Assembly (NCBI GenBank): GCA_020747015.1
Contig: JAGTJM010000004.1
Location: 496,001-560,000 of the forward strand
From: Pyrenochaeta sp. MPI-SDFR-AT-0127
Lineage: Eukaryota > Ascomycota > Dothideomycetes > Pleosporales > Cucurbitariaceae
Direction of reading: 5' to 3'
Length of the DNA stretch: 64,000 nucleotides
Below, piece by piece: positions 10,952 through 22,282 of the stretch. The first letter of the stretch is position 1. Every line of letters begins with the position of its first letter. A model generated the notes under the pieces. It was not told where the DNA came from. It saw only the letters and a list, made by a program, of their open reading frames with translations, and did no database searches. A program made the translations under genes and the position numbers.

Positions 10952-12323
10952 TTATGATAAAATAGGGAAGTCCTGCACGTCTAGTTCTGCCTCAATGATT
11001 CGCTGAACAGCTAGCGGCGAGGACCAAATCTTCACGATTGTGTTGCCTGCCGACTTCAGTAGTTTGCTCCAGTGCGACTCAGTGCGCTCTTCACCAGCAA
11101 CCATGACCATCATAGCCAAGTCATATGCAATGGTGTGAGGGTGAGCAACAACTTCAGGAGTTATGTGATCGTGGATGAGAAGCCTACTGTACCCCGGAGT
11201 CAAGGCATCTCGTTGCATCTCTAAGATCTTGCGTGCTAGTTCATCCGACCAATCATGCAAAATACCGTGCATGTAGTAGGCTCGCGCACCTGTAGGAAAG
11301 AAATCGTCAAGTTAGCTGCAGTTGGCCTGGGCAACGACAATGGCGTGTTAAAGGGGAGGTGTACTGACCCTTAATTGGCTGTGGTGTAAAGAAGTCGTGG
11401 TTGACTTTGTTTATAGGGTCAGGACTTTTAGAAAGCTTTACAACTTCGGGCAGGTCCTCCAGATAGAGGCGAGACGCCGTTTCCCGGGTGCGCCTCGCGG
11501 AATCTCTCAATATCATGCCCAATACCTCCTCCGATATCTACTAGCACCGGGCCGTCCTTATTGGCGGTAGCAACGAGCGTATCGTGCGGGAAGATGTCCA
11601 GCCACCCAGCTTGCGTCGCCATAACGCCACCCATGACCTGGTTGAACGACTCGCCCTCAACACGGTTCTCTTGGTAAAGGTGGAACATGTCCATGCCTCT
11701 GCAGTCTTTTGCATACTGAAAGATACCACTCTCCGAAGACGGGCTTGTTGAAGGAGACTGAAAGGCCCGTCAGCTTACATATACCCAATTCTGGTTCCTC
11801 AAGGACGTGATTAGATGATAGGTGCTGCAGAATTTGGACTGAAAGGTGGGAAGTGTCAGTGTATTGAGTGCCTCCTTTCATGGCCCAGGGCCTGCTCTGA
11901 GAGCCCTGGTTGTCATGCATATTCGGAAGGTAGAAACTCACCGAGTAGCTTAAGTTCCACATCTGGCATCATCGCGTGAATTTGCTCGACAGCCATTTGT
12001 CCGTCACCTGCCGCATTCCACTTTCGGTAGAGTTGCAAGTCCATAGCGGTCTTAACCGCAGCACCAAGAGCAGGCTAAGGTAGATTCATTAGCATTGTAT
12101 GCGTTCAATAACTCGTTAGAATCCTCACCTGACCCTTGACAGTCCTCAAAACAAAATCCCATGGCGTCTCGAGACGAGCCACCAGTGTATTAGCTGCTAT
12201 GATAGCTTCGATGCGTTGTCCGTGATTGTTGAAAGAGTTAACGTTGATCGCATTGAGTGATGAGATGATTTCTTGATCTTTGGACTGGCCACAGCCATTA
12301 ACTTCATTGCTGGGAACTGCCAT
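10952..12323 (-). pseudogene. Secondary-metabolite O-methyltransferase, frame-broken
   Basis: SAM-dependent family-2 O-methyltransferase. The exon plan read from splice signals is 12129-12323, 11942-12074, 11369-11838 and 10952-11289 (introns 54, 103 and 79 bp). The N-terminus has LETPWDFVLRTVKGQ and PALGAAVKTAMDLQLY; the middle has the SAM-binding VLVDIGGGIGHD; the end has YYMHGILHDWSDE, LLIHDH and EERTESHWSKLL. In the third exon the frame changes twice: near 11740, after ELGICKLTG and before GIFQYAKD, and at about 11487, between FREAHPG and ETASRLYLEDLPE. The second break is explained by one extra G in a GGG run. Either the gene is dead or the extra base is a sequence error. Neighbouring DMATS and P450 remnants are certainly broken, which favours decay. 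It is transcribed towards the DMATS remnant. Confidence 0.8.
11486..11492 (-). other. Single-base frameshift in the O-methyltransferase
   Basis: Reading CACCCGGGAAACG gives one frame upstream and another downstream. Removing one G of the GGG restores the expected HPETASRLYLEDLPE. Confidence 0.65.
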
Positions 12324-12807
12324 TGTAAATGCGGATGTGTGGGGACAGGCGCCGATAATGGGCAAATCGAAGATGACCAACAAACGATGAGACAGGCACC
12401 TCTACAACTGCCAAACTTCATTGATGGTCGCTTTCATTATAATCAAGCAGGTAGCCTTGGGAGTCTGGCAAATAGGTCAGAGTAAGCCCGCCAAACACCG
12501 AGGAAGGTACTCGCCCGCGAACTGACACCGACTTGCACTGCCGCACTATGCCCTAGAACACAGGGTATTCCCGAACTCTACGAAAGACATACGCTACGGG
12601 CTTCACGAGTGGTAGAACGTTGTAATTCTGGGTTCCTGACATTACCATCTAGCGTCCACAGCCAGCAGCTTCCTTTGACCAAGCCCTAACGTTCTCAGTG
12701 CCGCGACAACATTGATTCGACAGCTGCAAAGCAATAAACTGGCTTGCAAACACTCTAAATCTTCCTTTACAACAGACCTTACATTATCATCTTTGCTGAG
12801 GCCCGTC
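12324..12807. other. Intergenic region between O-methyltransferase and P450 remnants
   Basis: About 480 bp between two divergently oriented genes, presumably their former shared promoter. I see no clear regulator site. Confidence 0.4.
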
Positions 12808-13637
12808 ATGTTCGTAGCCACGACGTTTGTTGTTCTAGTGATCCTTGCCCCGATAGTCTATCGGTTGCGATTCCATCCGCTGAGGCATATTCCAGGGCCT
12901 TGATACGCCGCTATTTCTTCCTTCTTTCTTTACCTGATATGTTATCTTGGTATTGAAGGTCACATCATACGATATTACCACAACAAGTTCAAAACCAAGG
13001 TGCTCCGTATCAGCCCTAACGCTGTCTCCATTTCCGACAGCGGCCCCATCCGCAACATCTACGTTACATCAGGCGGCTTTCCCAAAGATGCTAGAGACAG
13101 GATTTTCAACTTGTGTCCAGTCGAGACGATCTTTTCTACACTCGACACAGCCTATCGTAACTTGCGAGCTAAAGCAGTCCCCTATTTTCTCGCATGCGGA
13201 AATTGGTAGCGAAAGCCAGCCCGAGGGTGCTATTGGTCGTCATGTGCATGACTTTGTTGCTCAACTTAAACATTTCCATCGTGCAAAAATCAGAACCGAC
13301 CTGCTGGATCTTTGTGCAAAGTTGTCCATCGATGTCGTCTCTGACTATCTGCTTGGTCTACCATATGGTGGCTTAACCGAGCATGCCCATTTGGGCCTGG
13401 CAGACCGACAGAAGGATGAAGCGAAGCTAAGTGCAAATGCCTTTGTGCACGCCATCGTGGGCTTTGCTCGTTTCTCTCTGTTGCCCAATTGGCTCTTCAA
13501 GATCGCATATTCAGTATCCCAGCGTCTCGGTCACAGCGAGGAAGTCGACAAATCGCTCACAAAGATCGCGCAGTTCATCGACCGAGTCATGGCCCTGACA
13601 AAAGCAGCTGGCACAACCAGCTCGGAGAAGAAGAGCC

Positions 13638-13645
13638 GCCTCCAC
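13638..13645 (+). repeat. hAT target-site duplication, left copy
   Basis: GCCTCCAC, identical to 16493-16500. Confidence 0.9.
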
Positions 13646-13774
13646 CAGTGTGAGGAATGGATGGATTTGGCGGCGCATCCATTTGCCAACTGGTAGTTGG
13701 ATGGATGATGGAAAAATTTCCGGAATAATCCGAAATCACTTATGCGAGACGAGATTATAGGTTTTTTTTTACCG

Positions 13775-16147
13775 CTATATAGGTGCTATCTCCGTTTCTT
13801 TGATTGTAATAATATTTGCCTTGTCCCAAGAATGCAAACACTGAGCTGCTTGTATCGTAGGCTGCTCAAGATGGTTGCGGCGGGTCGTGATCATGAGCCC
13901 CATTCGGCTGAATACACGCTCAGGCTCATCGCTCATTGCTGGAATCGAGAGAATATCGAATGCCATTTGAGCCAGATGCGGGTACTCCTTAATACCAATA
14001 GTCCGCCACCATTCAAGTGGAAACTCAAGCTCGATTGGCTCTTGGTTGCTATATCGCTCAAACTCATCTGGGATAGCTGCTTTTTGGTTGTTACTTCGTG
14101 CCTTAGCCAAACTTTTTGCGCGGTTATGAAACGTCTCCAGCGTATCAGGTTCATGTATCGTAGTCTTCTTTGCTGGTGACATGGCATCTAAGACGGGTAG
14201 TTGCTTATAGGTCGAACTCCATAGCGACTTGACTTCTTTTCGGCCGGCCGTAATCCACGACTTGTTGTTTGCCCATTGAGACTCGATAACCTTCCAGGTG
14301 TAGGCAGGATGTAGCACGGCAGCCGCAAGATATGCCGGTGAGTCGTCGAGTTTTGCGTAGTACTCTTCAGCTTTATCAAGTGCAAGTTTAATCTGCGTAA
14401 CGAAGTGCTATTGGCCTTCAGTCGTAGCTAGTGATGCATGTTTGTAACGTTCGTAAGCGGCCGTAAGTTCCTCAACAATAAATTCAAGGTCAAATTGAAC
14501 TTTGCTGATCCCACAGGACTTGCCATCACCTGGCCGACCTTCAAGATCTATTGTTGCAAGCCAGCAAGGCTCTAGGAGTTTTTGATACTGGGTCAAGATC
14601 TCCCAGTCTTCTGAATCAAGCGTATCTTTTAGGATGGCATTCCGAGAATGATCCTCGTCTTGAATCCAGCGTCCTTTGGACTTCTCTCGTACGACACGTT
14701 GGCGCTCAGATAATAAGAAGTCTTCGAAAGGGGCTCGGAGTTTGAGGAGTATCTTGATCTCGTCGTAGACGCTGTTCCAGCGAGTATCGTTGCTTCTGTG
14801 GAGCTCGCGCGTTTTGATCGTATTCCATTCGGTTGGGTCGATAATGGACTTGAAGTATTTGAGTTGGGCCTGGTGCCACCGTTTTCGTCTTTGTGGACTT
14901 GCGTATATCCAAACGACTAGATTGTGAGCCTTACCAACTGGTCCTATTCGCCTCCATCGATTTAACTCTTCCTTCAAATTCGCCGGCACCGACCCTTCGA
15001 ATTCGAAGAGGTTCTTATCGAAGCCGAATAAGAGATGGCGGGCAATAAGGTTGATAATATGGCCTGCACAGCGCAGGCGGCGCTCGTCAGGATCGAAGCC
15101 AAATTCTTCTCCAATTGCTTTCATTGCCGAATCGTTACTCGAAGCATTGTCCAGTACAAAAAAGCCGAGTCTGTCTTGAATACCAAAGTCCTTGATCACG
15201 GAAATAACCTGCTCCGCAATATCTGTACCCGCATGCGAGTCGGTTTGCTCGGGTGTCGCTAGCAGTATCGTTTGGTTCTTGAATTCCGCATTGATAAAGT
15301 GAGCAACAATGCCGTTGAGCGAGAGGCAATTTCCAGAGGTCCAGAGGTCGAAGGAGATGTGGATCTTGCTGACGGAATCCTGCAACTCCTGTTTGACTTT
15401 GGCCTTGTGAATCCTATAGCCTTTCATGATCCAGTCTTTGACAGTCTTTGCGGTAGGTATTGCATCTTTTGCGCGGGGCGAGAGATAGGCAAGAAGGTCG
15501 CGAAACGGCTCACTATCAACCTGCCTAAATGACACATTGTCATAGACAATCCAGCGAATAAGAAGCTTTTGGAAGGTGGTTTCATCGAAGGCCAATGCCA
15601 GCGCATTTAATATCTCTTGCTCTCGAGACTCATTTGTATCTAAGGCTGCTGGCACCAATATACCCCTTCTTTTGAAAGGGATAATTTCTCTCTCCTTGTT
15701 CCAAGTTTTGCCGTGAACTTGGCGGATGTGTTCGACTACATTCGTGCTTCCGCCGTCGACCTTGTAATAATGAGCGTGACATGTCCGTGAAATTGGGTCG
15801 GAAGTATGGCAGCGGACACATAGCCACCAGCGGGCGCCAGTCTCGGTATGTTCAATTGGTACGCCAAACTTCCAGATAGGCGAGTTTAGCCTAGCCGTAC
15901 GCCTCGAGATTGGAATACTGAAGCCAGGAAGTTGAGACCAAACAACACTATGGTATTTGAATTTCAATCCCTCAATTAGTGGGGTGTCGGCCGTACGCGC
16001 TTTTGTGCTCCACTCCGACTCGAAAGTTGGCTCTGTTGAGATGTCTGAAGCAATATCAGAAACGCTATCTAGCGACGACTTTACCGACGACGTTGGCGAA
16101 GACGGTAACGAAGGTTGCTCAGAATAAGCTTGCTGAGCCTTCTTCAT
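13775..16147 (-). pseudogene. hAT transposase, one in-frame stop
   Basis: Cut-and-paste transposase, 790 codons in one frame from the ATG at 16147, with a single TAG at 14408-14410 (after TTEGQ) that truncates it to 579 residues. A BED-like zinc-finger segment lies at residues about 105-150 (WWLCVRCH ... HIRQVHG). The catalytic core shows ISFDLWTSGN, VLDNASSND, LRCAGHIINLIARHLL and NDTRWNSVYDE. Beyond the stop, the LHPAYTWKVIESQW block and the C-terminal dimerisation region (FDILSIPAMSDEPERVFS) are intact. One C-to-T change in a CAG codon would explain the stop, so the copy is probably dead but young. It is antisense to the P450 it interrupts. Confidence 0.9.
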
Positions 16148-16275
16148 AATATAGAACCCTTTTTAATATAGAAGTTTAGAGAGTTTGTACGTATAGTACG
16201 GAAAGTTATATAGAAAAAGGATAATAGTATAAGATATAATGGGTCCGCGGTGGTGTCTATAGATATAGTGATAGT

Positions 16276-16372
16276 ATTATTAAATGTGATAGCCCCTAAG
16301 CCCCTGCATACAATATTAAATATAATATTAGATGTGATATTGAATGTGATAGTGGATGTGATATTGGAGGCA
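16276..16372 (+). repeat. Short tandem repeat inside the hAT element
   Basis: Imperfect 12-bp units of the form GATGTGATATTG / AATGTGATAGTG lie between the transposase start and the right end of the element. Confidence 0.6.
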
Positions 16373-16492
16373 ACGTACTATACCGATGCCTTGAAATGGA
16401 TGGATTTGGATATCCATTCTGCATCTGGATAACCGAGATTTGGATGGCTTTTCCAAACACATCCAATTCAGATCCATCCATTCCTCACACTG

Positions 16493-16500
16493 GCCTCCAC
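16493..16500 (+). repeat. hAT target-site duplication, right copy
   Basis: GCCTCCAC, identical to 13638-13645. Confidence 0.9.
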
Positions 16501-17136
16501 CAAGACCGTTTGCTCGCGGCAGGTGTCTCATTTTCCGAAACAGCAGCCCAGAGCAAAGCTATATTATTTGCGGGTGCCGACTCGACCGCCGTTGCAATGG
16601 CCACTACTCTCTTCCACCTTACCAGGAATAGCTCAGCTCGTAGAGCCTGTTGCATGAGGTCCACGCCTCTGGTTCGGCCTCGTGCAATAAGCAGCCTGAG
16701 GTTAACTTCTTGCGAGCCTGTGTCAAGGAAGGCCTGAGACTCTGCATGGCAAATCCTACTCGACTCACTCGTGTTGTGCCTCACGGCGCGATGCTCAACG
16801 TTGGTGGCCTTCAGATACCTCCCGGAGCTGTAGTGGGCTGTGCGGCGTCTGTCTTGCACTATGATTCTGCTGTGTTCCCCTGCCCATTCGAATTCAGGCC
16901 AGAGAGATGGTTGGATAATTGGTCCATTGCCGGTTGTAGTCGCCCAGCGTTAGATGGAAATTTGATGCCGTTCGGTCAGGGCCTCCGTTCTTGCCCTTCA
17001 CTAGCTTCACCTAGCCGTCGCCGTGGTGATAGAGAGCGAGACCCTTGAAGGTGCAAAGACCACACAAGATCAAATCAAGGTCACTGAATGGTTTAATGGA
17101 GACATTGTAGGTCATAAGATAGAGATAGAGTGGTAA

Positions 17137-18244
17137 ATCGTTCCAAGATTTTTTTAGTAGAGAAATCTCAGAGTAGTTATCTAACTTGTTTTATAGTAGC
17201 TTTTACTACTTTGAGGAATAGTAAAACCTACTCACTCGTTTAGCATTACTCTGATACACGTTTAGTACTAAATCAGTGCCTTACTATCTCATCTGAATCC
17301 CCTCCTTTAACCAAACACTCACCTAAACTTCTAGCCTGTTTAAGGCTTATTCAGGGACGGTTGTCAATTATGTAGGGCTTTGAGGCTAAGCAGGTTCGTG
17401 GTTGCGTTCGCTGATTCAGAACTTTAACGCTGATTGTCTTGGACGGGAACAATACACTTTTGTGTCGGGCATTGTGATCAAAGCGATTTAACCGCTGCAG
17501 CACCTACCACACTAACGGAACTCTCACGAAGACTTGTCTGTATACTACTCCTGTAGCTTTACACTTTATATCATAAGGAACGCGCAAAATTGTCACCACA
17601 AAACAAGACAATTGGTCGCAATCAATTTCTAGATCTGCTCATCCCCATCGTTCAATGCAAGCCTCAGTTGTGCACTATCCACCGCAATACCCCTTATTTC
17701 GCCTTTGTCTCTTCTACTTAGGAGGCTTACTTCACTCTTGGGTGATGATACTCTACAATCAATCCACGCCGCAATACCTGCTGTTACAACTTTGTGTCTG
17801 AATCGTGCATAGGGGCACGTAGGAGAGAACCATCAATGAGAGGAATCTCTTTAAGGCTGTAAGTGAGCCGTGCACTCGCGGCTCTGTCTCTGTGTCAACG
17901 GAGTATTGAAGGCGTAGCGGAACGATGTTTTGAAGTAAACTAATTTGATTTGGAAGCTAATGACAGATGGCTGAGCCCTTCTTGTAGCCGCCGACGCTTG
18001 CTCTTAGCAGCGGGCATAGCACGCGACTCCATGTTGCCTGCAGAGTCTGATTCCACTCAACACAATACATGCGAAGAATATTGCAAGACCAATCATAACC
18101 TCCTCAGTATACTTGGATGGTAGATTAACTAGACTCACACTGATTCTTATTCAGCGAGTATAATTCGGTACGCCAAACTCTCTGGTAGCCACTTGAAGAC
18201 TGCAATGGATTGCTTTACGTCTTCACACTAGTCAAACCTTTCTT
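17137..18244. other. No gene recognised
   Basis: About 1.1 kb of AT-rich sequence with frequent stops in all frames, between the P450 remnant and the 3' end of the HET gene. I see no repeats with clear borders. Confidence 0.45.
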
Positions 18245-20398
18245 CTACTCTCTTTGTTTCGAGTTTGAGGCCAATGCCTCCGCAAGTTCAGACAGATCAG
18301 AATCAGAGTCACTAGCCGTAGACATTCGACGCCTTCTGGAATTCCGGTGCTCAGACTTTGACACGATGTACAGGTTTTCATAGCTTCCCAACAACAAATG
18401 CTTCCATTTCGCCGATGTAGGGAGTCCAACGTTGGCGAGAGCTGTGTTCAGTGCAGGGTGGTTTGCACGTTCATCGCGCTCATCAGGCAGCAACAGATCT
18501 TTGCCAAGGATATCAAGTCGGCTTTGACCACGAGGTATAGGCTTCTTAGTGACGCGAATGAATGGTGACGATGAGTCTCGATCCAGTTCCTTGGAAAGTG
18601 CCTGTTCATTCGTGACTTCTAGAGCTTTTGCGCCCGAACGATATTTGTAAACAAGAATGGGCTTGGTTGATTTAGCGTCCAGGCCAAACTTGCTGTCACC
18701 GTCCTTGCTATCACCTGGTATATCATCGTCTTCAAGCCGGGTTGATTGAAGCTGTTCTTGACTCGCCCATGGAGAGAGTAGTCCTGAGGATGGTTGAGAG
18801 AATGTTTCCAGCTCCTCCTCACTACTATCACTGTCTTTTATTTCTATACGAGCGAGGTGCTCTGGTAGAGATATACTAGAGTCCAACGGTGGTAACTCCT
18901 GAAGTTCATGATCTGCTGCTAGGGAACTCCAGCGTATACGCGGATAACGTGTCTGAAAAGCTCGTCTTCTGACTCTGGTACTTTTGGCGTGGCGACACAG
19001 TTCCACAGGTTGAGGGAGTATCGTAGCTAAAAGCCAGAATGGGATTCGGAAAGTAAACACGCCATCTTTTGTGCCACGAGCTATGACATGAGGTCCATCT
19101 AGCTTGCCCAAATTGAAGTTGCGCGAGGTCTTGGCTTCTGAATGGGTCCAACGAATTAGGTTCGGATGCGTTGTCGTGTTCTCGTTCCACGCCATCCGGA
19201 AATCAGCTAAACTAATTGACTCGCAAGTGTCTTGGAAATCAAGAGAGTTGCGGTAGTGAGAGGAAGCAGTTGTATCTTTGTAGTCGAAGCAGTACAACAA
19301 CCATCGGGTCACCTTGGACTTGACTGAATTCGCAACAACATCGAATTCGAGGTACGGAACGTCGTTCCTGCTCGACTCTTCGCTTCCAGGTTTGAAGCCG
19401 TGCGGACCAAGTGTTTGTGCTACCACTGCTGCTGAACAGATGCACAGCGACTCTCGGCATTGACGGAGCACCTGGATCGCAAGATCGGTTCTTGCAACGT
19501 CGTAATCCACGTCCAATCTTCGGTCCGCTTCAGAGCACAGTGACAGTAATGAATAAATACGGTCATGTTGATTGTCGCACTCTTTGTTGTGAAATTGGGC
19601 CAGTAAAGTGATCAATTTGTCAGGCTGAAAAGCTCCAGACCAGCTTCGGACAAACTGAGAAAAGTGGTTCCGTGTGTGGCCTTCTCCGTGATCAATCAGG
19701 TAGAAAGATTCAAGTCCGCTGATCATAGACTTAAAATCGATTGACTTTGCGCCCAGCCATACCTTGACTTCACGCGCAAGTAAGATTTCTTGCGTTACCC
19801 ATGCACGGCTCCAATACTTGTTTTCGATGATATGCTCCTTAAGAATGTCTTTGTTCGAGACAATCGTCCCTAAATCTTCAAAAGTGGAAGTTGTAGCGTT
19901 CTGTATTATGTCCACGAGGGGCGATAAGGATTGCGGCATTTCTCCAAGCCAAAGATACACGGCCATCGCATTTGAGTAGATTCGTCCCATTTGTGCGACT
20001 TGATGATTGCGCTCAAGCTTATTGGCTTGATCGATACTCAGTGCGTCTATCCAGTATGGACCAAGCATGTCCCCAGCTCCTGTGGCAGACCTTGCGTACA
20101 CAACATTTAGAAAATTATGTAAGTTCTGACGCACAGCGAAAGGCTTTCCATTGATGAGTACCTGTCGTGACGCACTTGCGTCCCCCCATCGATAAGAGAG
20201 GCAAATATAGGCCGCGCTTACAGTTGCATGAGAGACTGCGCACTGAATGCGTCCACATTTTGAGAGTGTCGGTAGTACCCGAATGAGACGTATAGAAGGC
20301 TTGTTGTGATCAAGAGGCAAGTGCTGAAACTCCTCGTGCTCTTCCAGGTGTGGTTGTTGCGCTGATAACAGGGTACTCGATGTAAGATCACCATCCAT
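18245..20398 (-). CDS. HET-domain (heterokaryon incompatibility-type) protein
   Basis: Intronless gene of 717 residues from the ATG at 20398. The HET domain fills residues about 35-210 with its usual blocks: AAYICLSYRWGD, PYWIDALSIDQ, then ERNHQVAQMGRIYSNA and VYLWLGE. HET domains are TIR-like effectors of programmed cell death after non-self fusion. Many genomes carry dozens, and few have a known allele-recognition role. The C-terminal 200 residues are acidic and Ser-rich (runs such as SDSSEEELE) with no domain I recognise. The gene looks intact, unlike the HET remnant at 8.7-9.7 kb. It lies between the P450/hAT relic and a gene-poor stretch. Confidence 0.92.
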   Translation of the reverse strand: MDGDLTSSTLLSAQQPHLEEHEEFQHLPLDHNKPSIRLIRVLPTLSKCGRIQCAVSHATVSAAYICLSYRWGDASASRQVLINGKPFAVRQNLHNFLNVVYARSATGAGDMLGPYWIDALSIDQANKLERNHQVAQMGRIYSNAMAVYLWLGEMPQSLSPLVDIIQNATTSTFEDLGTIVSNKDILKEHIIENKYWSRAWVTQEILLAREVKVWLGAKSIDFKSMISGLESFYLIDHGEGHTRNHFSQFVRSWSGAFQPDKLITLLAQFHNKECDNQHDRIYSLLSLCSEADRRLDVDYDVARTDLAIQVLRQCRESLCICSAAVVAQTLGPHGFKPGSEESSRNDVPYLEFDVVANSVKSKVTRWLLYCFDYKDTTASSHYRNSLDFQDTCESISLADFRMAWNENTTTHPNLIRWTHSEAKTSRNFNLGKLDGPHVIARGTKDGVFTFRIPFWLLATILPQPVELCRHAKSTRVRRRAFQTRYPRIRWSSLAADHELQELPPLDSSISLPEHLARIEIKDSDSSEEELETFSQPSSGLLSPWASQEQLQSTRLEDDDIPGDSKDGDSKFGLDAKSTKPILVYKYRSGAKALEVTNEQALSKELDRDSSSPFIRVTKKPIPRGQSRLDILGKDLLLPDERDERANHPALNTALANVGLPTSAKWKHLLLGSYENLYIVSKSEHRNSRRRRMSTASDSDSDLSELAEALASNSKQRE

Positions 20399-22051
20399 GG
20401 CGAGCTCAGTTGTGATGCCGAATTTGCGATGCAGGCCCTCGTAATGAAGCAGTTTAACGTGCGAGCTTAAGTATCGTCTTCTGAACTTCTATGATCAGGG
20501 TGATAACGGTGCGAGCAAAATTCGCGACCAGCATTTTACAGCACCTCAAGTTGTCAAGAAGAAGTCACTCATGGCAATGTGATGACGGTCGTAAGAATAG
20601 GCAGACATGTGGCTGTGCTGTCAGATTCAGCCTCGTGTGTGCGCAGTGGTGGCTGTACCACACGACACAACAAGCCAGCTTGACGGGTTCAGAATCGAAA
20701 TGCTACAAATTTTAGAGAAAAAGTTCGATTGGCTTGATCATTGTGAGCATCAGATTTCAAGTAAACATGTCCACTCGTATAGTCCAAACGACTGGCGTCG
20801 TGTGTCATCTATGAAATGATTGCTCGGCTTGACTAAGCTTTTTAATGCCACAGCCAATGTTGGGAGCTGCTCCCGTGGCAAGTTAACCTATAGTCGTATG
20901 ACCATTCTGCGCATCACTGACTCTATTTGGCAAGTGGGGCATGGCTGCTTCAGCATTTAGCGGATGAACCAGTTTTCTCCCGCAAGAATATCATGAAAAG
21001 CGAAAAAGGTGGTATATGGTGTCTGCTTTGGGTCAGAAGGCCATTTCCATTATCGATTCACGAATATGTTAGTCTGCCGAATCACTCGCCCATGTTCCAA
21101 CAGAATGACTACATTGACACCTTTTTGGAACTTAAAGTTACAACCTTCTTGTGATAATCCCCTCGAAATGAACCCCTTTCTCCTTTACCATGCCTGTAAG
21201 AGAATTAGAGTTTGAGAGGCGAGGATATTGTGATGGAATTAAACCTCAGTGTCTCAGCCAGATACTGCGCTGTTGTGTGACACGCCAGGAACTGTTAGTA
21301 GTGCCTTCTGTACCGTGATCCTCATCTCAGAGTCCGAAATTTGCTGGCCTATCCTTGTGCATCATCGTTGCTCAAACTTGGCGCATAAGATAAGGGAGTA
21401 TCTTGCGCCATAGCGAAGCTAGTATACTAGGCTCTATGGTTCTTTCAAGATACTCACACCGATCATTTCTGTTGACAGATGCCTTCCGTTTGTAGAAATT
21501 GTGGCCTGATTTAACTTTCCAAGCTGCAGCATGTGTCACCCTTACAAACTTTCGGAAGTCATAATTAAGCAGGCCGCGCCACTGACGACTCATTGTATGG
21601 AGATTGGTAATGTTTCGAACCACCTTTGTTTGCAGTTCTAGGGCTACCCTATTCTTGTTTCGACCAAGGCACCTAGGCTGTGTGGCTAACTACCTAGGGA
21701 GTCCAAGCTCCCGCGCGTAGGCCATCAACACGGGATTGGCTGCTACTATCTGCCTCGAGCTATTTTTACTAATCAATTGCTTGCAGAAGGTAGACGAACT
21801 ATGAAGACGTGTAACGAAGCCCGCCAGAAACTCCGTATCATCCTCACTCAATCCCAACATCGCAAGAGTGCAGGCTTAAAAAAACCTCCAGGAACATCGC
21901 CACTCTGCCTCAAATCTTCTACGGCCAACCAGCTGAACGACACAATTTCCCGCTAAAATCTATAGTAGTGCCTCGAGCCGCTAAAGCCACACTCAGGTAA
22001 AGTCCCTCAACTTGTGAACGTCTCACAATACGACAAGTAATTTATCCGATT
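20399..22051. other. No gene recognised
   Basis: About 1.65 kb upstream of the HET gene. Short open frames exist on both strands (for example 21372-21623 minus) but none has recognisable motifs. Confidence 0.4.
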
Positions 22052-22282
22052 TTGTGTACTGCAAAGATTCCCATGTTTAGAGCGATGTCATCTCTTGCTC
22101 GCGGACATCTTCTTCGAGGCGCCAAATGGAATTATCGCATTGTTAACCCTGTCAAGGGAGATGGCACGAACGTATCCACCGTCTTCAAAGCCAAAGTCGT
22201 TTCACATTTGAACGATCGCAGCGTTTTCAATGATCCCCCGTGGTTCGTGTATTGCTCAGCCACTTCCAGACTCTGCGGCTAA
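22052..22282 (+). pseudogene. Possible protein-kinase-like fragment
   Basis: A 76-codon frame with NYRIVNPVKGDGTNVSTVFKAKVV followed by DPPWFVY. This resembles the beginning of a family of fungal kinase-like proteins, in which a glycine-loop-like region precedes an Ala/Lys strand. The frame stops soon after, with no kinase catalytic motifs. If the match is real it is a short relic. The call rests on memory of the family only. Confidence 0.28.

Larger units (their letters stand above)
13646..16492 (-). mobile_element. hAT-family DNA transposon, 2847 bp
   Basis: The terminal inverted repeats begin CAGTGTGAGGAATGGATGGA at both ends (13646 rightward, 16492 leftward). The direct flanks GCCTCCAC (13638-13645 and 16493-16500) are perfect 8-bp target duplications, as hAT elements make. 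Removing the element and one duplication rejoins the P450 reading frame. Inside lies a full-length transposase frame on the minus strand with one stop. Near-identical ends, perfect duplications and a nearly open transposase suggest a fairly recent insertion. Short GGATGGAT/ATCCATCC motifs recur near both ends and may be subterminal transposase-binding sites. Confidence 0.93.
12808..17136 (+). pseudogene. Cytochrome P450, split by a hAT transposon
   Basis: Microsomal fungal P450. The N-terminal anchor MFVATTFVVLVILAPIVYRL is followed by HPLRHIPGP and an immediate TGA (12901) where Trp is expected. VLRISPNAVSISD and a helical region follow, with a frame change near 13178. At 13646-16492 a hAT element interrupts the gene. 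Beyond it the frame resumes exactly with the I-helix (FAGADST), the ExxR motif (KEGLR), the PERW box and the haem loop FGQGLRSC. Further frame changes lie near 16640 and 17000. The final segment KVTEWFNGDIVGHKIE ends at TAA 17134-17136. Insertion, stop and frameshifts make it inactive. It probably served the same pathway as the DMATS and O-methyltransferase remnants to its left; that is inference from proximity. Confidence 0.85.

Noticed and set aside
11714..11790. A 21- to 27-bp intron (GTAAGC ... TTTCAG) repairing the first O-methyltransferase frame break
   Set aside because: Far shorter than any other intron in the window, so a frameshift is more likely.
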